Below, one piece after another: positions 1-5,214 of a stretch of DNA of 6,816 nt. Source of the DNA: an uncultured Acidimicrobiaceae bacterium (lineage in GTDB: Bacteria > Actinomycetota > Acidimicrobiia > Acidimicrobiales > MedAcidi-G1). Both the position numbers and the translations under genes were made by a program. The notes under the pieces were generated by a model. The model was given only the letters and a program-made list of their open reading frames with translations, searched no databases and was not told the origin of the DNA. The first letter of the stretch is position 1; each line of letters begins with the position of its first letter. The DNA lies in assembly GCA_913054115.1 (NCBI GenBank), contig CAJXIS010000119.1, positions 1-6,816 of the forward strand, in the 5' to 3' direction.

Positions 1-332
1 AGGATGCGGTCGGCCGCTCCCAGGACCACGTTTTCGGCAACGGTGAACGACGGGACCAGGCGGAACTCCTGATGGACCATTCCGATGCCTGCGGCCAGCG
101 CGTCGGCCGGGGTGTGGAATCGGTGCGGCGTGCCGTCGAGGCGCACCTCTCCCTCGTCGGGCCGGTAGACGCCCGACAGGACGTTCATCAGCGTGGACTT
201 GCCGGCACCGTTCTCGCCGAGGACGGCGTGGACGGTTCCCCGCTCGACGCGTAGGTGGGCGCCGGCGTTGGCGACGATACCGGGGAACCGCTTCCAGATG
301 CCGACCAGTTCGACGGCTGGAACCTGCGTCAA
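1..332 (-). CDS. ABC transporter ATP-binding protein, BMP/sugar type (3' part beyond left edge)
   Basis: This is the first 110 or so residues of a cytoplasmic ABC ATPase that would power import of the ligand caught by the BMP lipoprotein encoded just upstream. I translated the minus strand directly. Walker A GENGAGKST lies at residues 39-47, followed by MNVLSGVYRPDEGEV, then the Q-loop in GMVHQEF (Gln88) and TVAENVVLG. The ABC signature, Walker B and the second ATPase half usual in this family (about 500 residues) lie off the left edge. The N-terminal pattern (VELVGIWKRFPGIVAN) is typical of nucleoside/BMP and ribose-type importers. I chose TTG at 332 because GGGGAAG sits 5 bases upstream and the protein then starts where homologues do; an in-frame GTG at 377 is the alternative. 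The gap from the BMP stop is 58 bases. Permease genes are expected further left. The family call is firm; the ligand is inferred from context. Confidence 0.93.
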   Translation of the reverse strand, partial: MTQVPAVELVGIWKRFPGIVANAGAHLRVERGTVHAVLGENGAGKSTLMNVLSGVYRPDEGEVRLDGTPHRFHTPADALAAGIGMVHQEFRLVPSFTVAENVVLGAADRI

Positions 333-337
333 GGCAA

Positions 338-344
338 CTTCCCC
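338..344 (-). promoter_or_regulatory. Ribosome binding site for the ABC ATPase (supports TTG start)
   Basis: On the minus strand GGGGAAG lies 5 bases before TTG at 332. It is the best Shine-Dalgarno match near the N-terminus and decides in favour of the TTG over the in-frame GTG at 377, which has no comparable site. Part of it lies in the short palindrome TCCCCGGGGA. Confidence 0.5.
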
Positions 345-390
345 GGGGAGACGACCGGAATCATCGTTGCATGGCACGGGTCGGCCACGC

Positions 391-1488
391 TCAACTCCCG
401 GCCGAGCCGATGACTCCCTCGACGAAGAACTCCATGCCGAGCAGGGCACCGTCGTCCAGGGTCTCGCCGGCGGCCACCGCCTCGTAGCCGTCCTGGTCGT
501 TGATCGGACCGCCGAAGACGTGGAAGGTGCCGGCGACGATCTCCGCACGGCGGGCCTCGACCGCCGCCACGACCGCGGCATCCACGTCGTCGGCGATGGG
601 CGCCAGGTCGACCACGCCGTCGGCCATCGACCCCCAGTAGCCGTCCGGTGTGGGCTTGTAGGTGCCGGCCCTCGCCGCCTCGATGATCTCGATGTAGCGG
701 GGGCCCCAGTTCCAGACGGGTGCCGTCAGGAAGGCGTCCGGGGCGAAGGCGCTCATGTCCGAGTTGTAAGACACCCACCGGGCGCCGGCCGCCTGGGCCT
801 TCTCGCCGACGGCCGGCGAGTCCTGGTGCATGGCGATCACGTCGATGCCCTTGTCGAGCAGGGCCTGGGCCGAATCGCCTTCGACCACCGGGTCGAACCA
901 GGTGCTGGTCCAGACCACCTCGACGGTCGCCTCGGGGTTCGTTGCGCGCACGCCGAGGGTGAAGGCGTTGATGCCCCGTATCACCTCCGGGATCGGGAAG
1001 GCCGCCACGTAGCCGATCCGGTTCGACGTGGTGGCCGAGCCGGCGACCATGCCGGACAGGTAGCGGGGCTCGTACATGCGGCCGAACGAGTTGCCGAAGT
1101 TGGTGTCGTTCGACATGTAGCCCGAGATGTGCTCGAAGACGATGTCCGGGTGCTCGTCGGCGAGGGCCACCATGTCGTCCATGTAGCCGAACGACGTGCC
1201 GATGATGATGTCGTAGCCGTCGTCGATGAACTGGCGGACGCTGTCGGCGAAATCGGCTCCGCCCTCGGGGACCGACTCGACGAAGGCGGTCTCGACGCCG
1301 GTCGCGGCCTCGGCGGCGAGGCGGCCCTGGTCGTGGGCCCAGGTCCAGCCGGCGTCACCGACCGGGCCGACGTAGACGAAGGCGGCCTTCGTGGTGGCTG
1401 CGCCTTCCGAACCGCAGGATGCGGCAACCGAGCCGACGGTCAGGACAGCGGCAAGCAGGGTGACCACCCTGATCAGGTTTCGGTTCAT
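391..1488 (-). CDS. BMP family (Med/PnrA-like) ABC transporter substrate-binding lipoprotein
   Basis: This 365-residue extracytoplasmic binding protein would capture a purine-like ligand for the adjacent ABC ATPase. Residues 1-25 form a lipoprotein signal: MNRNLIR, a hydrophobic stretch, then AAS-C with Cys25 as the probable lipidated residue. Ala rather than Leu at -3 makes the lipobox slightly weak. The mature part follows the BMP fold pattern: FVYVGPVGDAGWTWAHDQGR (37-56), IIIGTSFGYMDDM (94-106), RYLSGMVAGSAT (142-153), IGYVAAFPIPEVIRGINAF (158-176) and a C-terminal GGPINDQDG plus DDGALLGMEFFVEGV. The GDxGWT loop and VWNWGP (258-263) mark the subfamily often found with purine catabolism genes, different from the DxSFNQ-type loop of classical PnrA nucleoside binders. 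The ATG at 1488 is chosen over an upstream ATG at 1569 because of the strong ribosome binding site and the signal peptide. Family assignment is firm; purine ligand is an inference from relatives and neighbours. Confidence 0.95.
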   Translation of the reverse strand: MNRNLIRVVTLLAAVLTVGSVAASCGSEGAATTKAAFVYVGPVGDAGWTWAHDQGRLAAEAATGVETAFVESVPEGGADFADSVRQFIDDGYDIIIGTSFGYMDDMVALADEHPDIVFEHISGYMSNDTNFGNSFGRMYEPRYLSGMVAGSATTSNRIGYVAAFPIPEVIRGINAFTLGVRATNPEATVEVVWTSTWFDPVVEGDSAQALLDKGIDVIAMHQDSPAVGEKAQAAGARWVSYNSDMSAFAPDAFLTAPVWNWGPRYIEIIEAARAGTYKPTPDGYWGSMADGVVDLAPIADDVDAAVVAAVEARRAEIVAGTFHVFGGPINDQDGYEAVAAGETLDDGALLGMEFFVEGVIGSAGS

Positions 1489-1494
1489 CGAGAT

Positions 1495-1502
1495 CCCCTT
1501 CC
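1495..1502 (-). promoter_or_regulatory. Ribosome binding site of the BMP lipoprotein gene
   Basis: On the minus strand GGAAGGGG sits 6 bases before the ATG at 1488. It is one of the strongest sites in the window and decides the start against the in-frame ATG at 1569. A strong independent site fits the high amounts of binding protein needed relative to the ATPase. Confidence 0.6.
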
Positions 1503-1549
1503 ACGAATGGTTACGGACACGGCCCACGTTCGGCGACCACATGCCGCCA

Positions 1550-1828
1550 TCAGTCGGCGAACGGTTCAACGGTCACCTGCAACGAGACCCGGGTGGCGCC
1601 GTGGTCGACGGCGGCCCGCAGCACGGCATCGACGGTGGCCACGACGACGGATGTCTCGCCGGTCACCGATGTGCCGAAGGGGCCGATCTCGACATCCAGC
1701 CCGGCCTCCTCGGCGACGGCGATGGCGGCCCGCACGTGCGGCCCGGGAGCACCGTCGACGAACGGCTCGATCGTGAACTCGGCGGTGGCGGTCACGGCGC
1801 CATCATCGCCCAAAACCGGCGACGCCAC
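1550..1828 (-). CDS. Small thiamine-binding/DUF77-like protein
   Basis: This is a 92-residue cytoplasmic protein with no signal peptide or membrane segment. The core FTIEPFVDG, GPHVRAAI, AGLDVEIGPFGTSVTG and GATRVSLQV matches the pattern I associate with the thiamine-binding/DUF77 (MTH1187/YkoF-like) family: a ferredoxin-like alpha/beta domain of about 90-100 residues. Some members bind thiamine or hydroxymethylpyrimidine, and several form oligomers. GTG at 1828 abuts the stop of the deaminase gene with no gap (TGAGTG), which suggests translational coupling. A second in-frame GTG at 1795 would give an 81-residue protein beginning just before the conserved TAEFTIEPF block and is quite possible; neither has a good ribosome binding site. 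Its position between a purine-type deaminase and the BMP importer suggests binding of a heterocycle or a regulatory role, but that is inference. No thiamine biosynthesis gene or thiamine riboswitch is visible. Confidence 0.8.
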   Translation of the reverse strand: MASPVLGDDGAVTATAEFTIEPFVDGAPGPHVRAAIAVAEEAGLDVEIGPFGTSVTGETSVVVATVDAVLRAAVDHGATRVSLQVTVEPFAD

Positions 1829-3118
1829 TCACCAGAGCCGACTTGCGCGTTCGGCGAGGTCGCGGTGTGCGGCCGCCAGGTCGACGCCGATGAGCGAACC
1901 GTCGGTGACCACCGGCTTCCCGCCGACGAACACATGCCGGGCCCGACGGTCCGGGCCGAGTACCAGCGCGGCGAGCGGGTCGTGGATGTCGCCGAGGTCG
2001 TCGCCGGGCCACACCACCAGGTCGGCCTTCATCCCCGGCGCCAGGCGTCCCACGTCGTCGAGCCCGAGGCACCGGGCGCCGCCGTGGGTGCCGATCTCGA
2101 GGACGTCGGACGGCATCAGGGCGTCGGGTCGCATCTCCCGGAGCCGGGCGGTGTACAGCGCCTGGCGGAGTTCGGGGAACAGGCCGCCCACCTCGTTCGA
2201 AGCCACGCCGTCGACCCCCAGCCCGACCGGGCAGCCGGCGGCCATCAGGTCGGTGACCCGGCACATGCCGGCGGCGATGCGGGCGTTGGACGACGGGCAG
2301 TGGGCGACCCCCGTGCCGGCGGCGCCGAGGATCCGCATCTCGGTGTCGTCGATGTGGATGCCATGGGCCAGCCAGACGTCGTCGCCGACCCAGCCCCATT
2401 CCTCGAGCATCTCGACGGGCCGCCGTCCGAAGCGCTCCAGGCAGTGCTGCTGTTCCTCGATGGTCTCGCAGAGGTGGGTGTGGAGGCGCAGGCCCAGCCT
2501 GCGCGCCAGTTCTGCCGACTCGACCATGAGTTCGGGGGTGACCGAGAACGGGCTGCATGGCGCCACGACCACGTGGACCATCTCGCCGTCGTGGTGGCGG
2601 GCGACGACGGCCTCGGTCGAGGCGAGGATGGCGTCGCGGTCCTCGACCACGCGGTCGGGTGGCAGGCCACCGCGGCTCTCCCCCAGGTCCATGGATCCGC
2701 GGGAGAGGAACAGCCGGATACCCACCTCGCCGGCGGCGTCGACGATCGCGTCGAAGACCGAGTCGTCGCCGCCGGGCACGAGGTAGTGGTGGTCGGAAGC
2801 CGTCGTGCAGCCGGTGGCGGCGAGTTCGCCCAGTCCGACCAGGGCGGCGGCGCGCACGTCCTCGACCGACAGGCGGTTCCAGACCGGATAGAGGTGCACG
2901 AGCCAGTCGAACAGGTTGCAGCCGGTCGCCCGGCCCCTGGTCATCCACTGGTACAGGTGGTGGTGGGTGTTGACGAGCCCGGCCGTGACGATGTCGCCGT
3001 CGACGGACACCACGTCGTCGCCTGCCGCCGCCTCCACCGAGCCGACTGCGGTGATGACGCCGTCCTCGACGGCGATGTCGCCCGGGTAGCGGGCTCCGCG
3101 GACGACGAGCCGGCTCAT
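1829..3118 (-). CDS. 8-oxoguanine deaminase-like amidohydrolase (ATZ/TRZ, COG0402 group)
   Basis: This 429-residue enzyme is full length for the group. Members convert 8-oxoguanine to urate and ammonia; relatives in databases are often named hydroxydechloroatrazine ethylaminohydrolase. It opens with the small beta-sandwich (LVVRGARYPGDIAVEDGVITAVG), then the TIM-barrel metal site: HxH as His52 and His54 in NTHHHLYQ, His215 with the catalytic Glu218 in HTHLCE, His252 in LAHGIHI, and Asp303 in GVDGVASNE. FDWLVHLYPVW (70-80) and ASDHHYLVP (107-115) are features I associate with the 8-oxoguanine deaminase subgroup. The C-terminus closes normally with GRLAPGMKADLVVW and VFVGGKPVV. ATG at 3118 lies 19 bases after the LLM gene stop; the ribosome binding site is weak (GGGCGGA). 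Cytoplasmic. Deaminase family is near certain; substrate is likely but unproven, with guanine, isoxanthopterin or related rings as alternatives. Confidence 0.93.
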   Translation of the reverse strand: MSRLVVRGARYPGDIAVEDGVITAVGSVEAAAGDDVVSVDGDIVTAGLVNTHHHLYQWMTRGRATGCNLFDWLVHLYPVWNRLSVEDVRAAALVGLGELAATGCTTASDHHYLVPGGDDSVFDAIVDAAGEVGIRLFLSRGSMDLGESRGGLPPDRVVEDRDAILASTEAVVARHHDGEMVHVVVAPCSPFSVTPELMVESAELARRLGLRLHTHLCETIEEQQHCLERFGRRPVEMLEEWGWVGDDVWLAHGIHIDDTEMRILGAAGTGVAHCPSSNARIAAGMCRVTDLMAAGCPVGLGVDGVASNEVGGLFPELRQALYTARLREMRPDALMPSDVLEIGTHGGARCLGLDDVGRLAPGMKADLVVWPGDDLGDIHDPLAALVLGPDRRARHVFVGGKPVVTDGSLIGVDLAAAHRDLAERASRLW

Positions 3119-3137
3119 GAGCGGTCCGCCCGGGGCA

Positions 3138-4139
3138 TCAGGGCGTCCAGTCGGCGAACACGTCGACCATCATGCGAACGTCGGGTCCCAACGGATAGAG
3201 GATCGGGCAGGTACAGCCGTCGGCCATGTACTGCCCCACCTTCTCACGGACCTCGTCAGGCGTGCCGGCGGCGCAGATCATCTGGACGATGTCGTCGGGC
3301 ACCAGCTTCGAGGCGGCCTCGACCTGGTCGTGCGTGGCCGGCCAGGTCAGGACCCTGCCGATCTCCTCGAGCAGCGATTCGGGAACGCCCGAGGCCTTCA
3401 TGATGTGGGGCTGCTGGCCGAGGTACTGGGTGACCATCAGGCGGGCACCGTCGAGGGCTTCCTTGCGGGTCTCGGCCACCGAGCAGACCACCAGCTGCGG
3501 CCGGTCGAGGTCGTCGACGCTGCGTCCGGCCCGGGCGGCGCCCACCTCGAGGGCCGCCATGGCCTTCCGGTTGTACTCGGGCGACACGAGGTAGTTGAGC
3601 ACGACGCCGTCGGCGATCTCGCCGGTCAGCTCCATCATCTTCATGCCCGTGGCGCCGATGTAGATCGGGACGTCCTTGGGCCGACGCTCCTGGTACACGT
3701 AGTCGAGTTCGACGCCGTCGAGGTGCACATAGTCGCCGTCGAAGGTGACGGTCTCGTCGGCCAGCAGTGCCCGGACGACGGTGACCACCTCGCGCATGAC
3801 GCCAAGGGGGCGCTTGCGCTCGATGCCGACCTTGGCGGCCAGCGGGTCCCACCAGGCCCCGATGCCGAGCAGGATCCGTCCGGGGGCGAGGTCGTCGAGC
3901 GTCGAGAAGGTCGAGGCCAGCCGTGCGGGGTTACGGGTCCAGCAGTCGACGACGCCGGAGCCGATCTTGATGGTGTCGGTGCAGGCGGCGAATGCGGCCA
4001 TCGGTACGACGGCGTCGCGCACGAGGCGCGAGTCGGCCTGCCAGACGGCCTCGAAGCCCCGTTGCTCGGCGTAGCGGGCGAACTCGATCGCCTCGCTGAT
4101 GGTGTGCGCATCCTGCAGGTAGATCGCCAGTCGGGTCAT
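3138..4139 (-). CDS. LLM class flavin/F420-dependent oxidoreductase
   Basis: This 333-residue protein has the luciferase-like TIM-barrel pattern, closest by eye to methylenetetrahydromethanopterin reductase-like F420 enzymes. Visible blocks are the first strand MTRLAIYLQD, AEQRGFEAVWQADS (24-37), IKIGSGVVDCWTRNPARLAST (57-77, the usual position of the conserved turn over the cofactor), GRILLGIGAWWDP (87-99), PLGVMREVVTVVRALL (111-126), VPIYIGATGMKMMELTGEIADGVVLN (157-182) and a C-terminal GTPDEVREKVGQY (292-304). Members use F420 or FMN for hydride transfer, and some act as flavin monooxygenases; sequence reading cannot separate these. The start at 4139 has a strong ribosome binding site; an upstream ATG at 4256 would add residues of a different reading frame of the neighbour. 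It lies between two amidohydrolase genes (28- and 19-base gaps), so it probably acts on the same heterocycle pathway. Substrate unknown. Confidence 0.92.
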   Translation of the reverse strand: MTRLAIYLQDAHTISEAIEFARYAEQRGFEAVWQADSRLVRDAVVPMAAFAACTDTIKIGSGVVDCWTRNPARLASTFSTLDDLAPGRILLGIGAWWDPLAAKVGIERKRPLGVMREVVTVVRALLADETVTFDGDYVHLDGVELDYVYQERRPKDVPIYIGATGMKMMELTGEIADGVVLNYLVSPEYNRKAMAALEVGAARAGRSVDDLDRPQLVVCSVAETRKEALDGARLMVTQYLGQQPHIMKASGVPESLLEEIGRVLTWPATHDQVEAASKLVPDDIVQMICAAGTPDEVREKVGQYMADGCTCPILYPLGPDVRMMVDVFADWTP

Positions 4140-4147
4140 GGTCTTGG

Positions 4148-4154
4148 TTCCTCC
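4148..4154 (-). promoter_or_regulatory. Ribosome binding site of the LLM oxidoreductase gene
   Basis: Minus-strand GGAGGAA lies 8 bases before the ATG at 4139, close to a consensus Shine-Dalgarno sequence. It fixes the start and argues against the longer frame from 4256. Confidence 0.65.
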
Positions 4155-4167
4155 GCTCGTTGCGGTT

Positions 4168-5214
4168 TCATTGCTGGTCCATTCGCTGGTGCAGCCGGTC
4201 GGCTTCCTCGGCGGCCCTGGCCCGCACCTCGGCGGCATCGACCCTCGTCGGTGCACCGTCGGCCCACACCACCTCGCCGTCGACCTCGACCCGTGTCGGG
4301 CCGACGCCCGGCGTGAAGGCGAGTTGCCACGGGTCCATCGGCTCGTAGGTCCAGGTCACCCGGTCCTGTCGGGCCTCGGGGAACAGGTCCCAGCCGGTGG
4401 CCAGCCAGCCCCAGGCGGTCTCGGGCGAGGCGGTCACGTCGTGCTCGCGGTGCCGGACGTAGGCGACCCGGAACTCGTCGAGCATGTCGGCGCCGATGCC
4501 GTCGGAGCCGAGTGCCACCGGGTTGGCGAACCGGGTGGGGCGCGCATAGCCGACGGCGTTGTTCATGTTCGAGCGGGGATTGTGCACGATGGTTCCGGCC
4601 AGGCCGTGGTCGTCGTCGAGGTGCACGCCGTGGACCACGAGCCAGTCGTCGGTGGCGAGGTGGCGCAGCCGGTCGGCGGCTTCGGAGTCGATGGGGCCCT
4701 CGGCGACGTGGACGTGGACGCCCACGCCGTGGTCGGCGGCGATGCCCGCAGCCGCCTCGAGCGTCTCGTCGCTGCAGGTGAACGCTGCGTGCACGCCCAC
4801 CCGGCCCCTCCCTCCCCCGGCGAGGAAGCGGGCGTTCTCCTCGAGGCCTCGGCGGGCGCCATCGGGACCGTTTCGGTCGGTGACGCCGTAGCTGCAGTCG
4901 ACGCGCACGCCGACCTCGGCGCAGGCGTCGGCGATGACCGTGAGCGACCCCTCGATGGCCTCGGGCGACTCGTGGTGGTCGATGATCGCCGTGCAGCCGC
5001 GCTCGAGGGCCTCGAGTGCCCCAAGCATCGCCGACCAGCGGATCGACTCGAGGTCGAGCGCCCGGTCGAGGCGCCACCAGACCAGTTCGAGGATGTCCCC
5101 GAAGTCGCCCGGCGTGCGGGGCGGCGCCGGCATGCCACGGGCCAGCGCCGAGTAGAGGTGGTGGTGGGCACAGACCAGACCCGGGGTGGTCGCCGTGTCG
5201 GCTGGGTCGCTCAT
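4168..5214 (-). CDS. ssnA: SsnA-like amidohydrolase lacking the N-terminal beta-sandwich segment
   Basis: This 348-residue protein resembles the SsnA aminohydrolases: PGLVCAHHHLYSALARGM (11-28), LVWWRLDRALD (44-54), AIIDHHESP (76-84), VTDRNG (111-116), IVHNPRSNMNNAVGY (209-223) and ALGSDGIGADM (234-244). The full metal site is present: His17 and His19, His169 with Glu172, His195 and Asp238. SsnA function is not established; it is a predicted deaminase or chlorohydrolase-type enzyme encoded beside molybdenum hydroxylases, including selenium-associated ones. Odd here: family members are about 440 residues, with some 50-60 residues before the PGxxxxH strand, but this protein has only 10. The C-terminal strand region is also reduced, with no GxLxxGxxADL motif before VEVDGEVVWADG. 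The ATG overlaps the hydroxylase stop as ATGA, so translation is probably coupled. An in-frame extension upstream to 5547 only reads a second frame of the hydroxylase and is not credible. Confidence 0.9.
   Translation of the reverse strand: MSDPADTATTPGLVCAHHHLYSALARGMPAPPRTPGDFGDILELVWWRLDRALDLESIRWSAMLGALEALERGCTAIIDHHESPEAIEGSLTVIADACAEVGVRVDCSYGVTDRNGPDGARRGLEENARFLAGGGRGRVGVHAAFTCSDETLEAAAGIAADHGVGVHVHVAEGPIDSEAADRLRHLATDDWLVVHGVHLDDDHGLAGTIVHNPRSNMNNAVGYARPTRFANPVALGSDGIGADMLDEFRVAYVRHREHDVTASPETAWGWLATGWDLFPEARQDRVTWTYEPMDPWQLAFTPGVGPTRVEVDGEVVWADGAPTRVDAAEVRARAAEEADRLHQRMDQQ

Noticed and set aside
333..390. TCCCCGGGGA palindrome before the ATPase start as a regulatory hairpin
   Set aside because: The palindrome has no loop and so cannot fold by itself; it is expected by chance in GC-rich DNA.
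1489..1549. Possible terminator or riboswitch in the 61-base gap before the BMP gene
   Set aside because: Only weak inverted repeats (such as CGAA and TTCG) and no T-run; too short for a thiamine or purine riboswitch, despite the neighbouring thiamine-binding-like gene.
193..1776. Long plus-strand open frame of 527 codons opposite the ATPase, BMP and DUF77 genes
   Set aside because: It is the antisense shadow of clear minus-strand genes in GC-rich DNA; its translation shows no recognisable domain and is rich in Arg, Gly, Asp, His and Val.
1391..3403. Plus-strand open frame of 670 codons, the longest in the window
   Set aside because: It crosses several minus-strand genes with firm family motifs, has no domain pattern and shows the usual composition of antisense frames at high GC.
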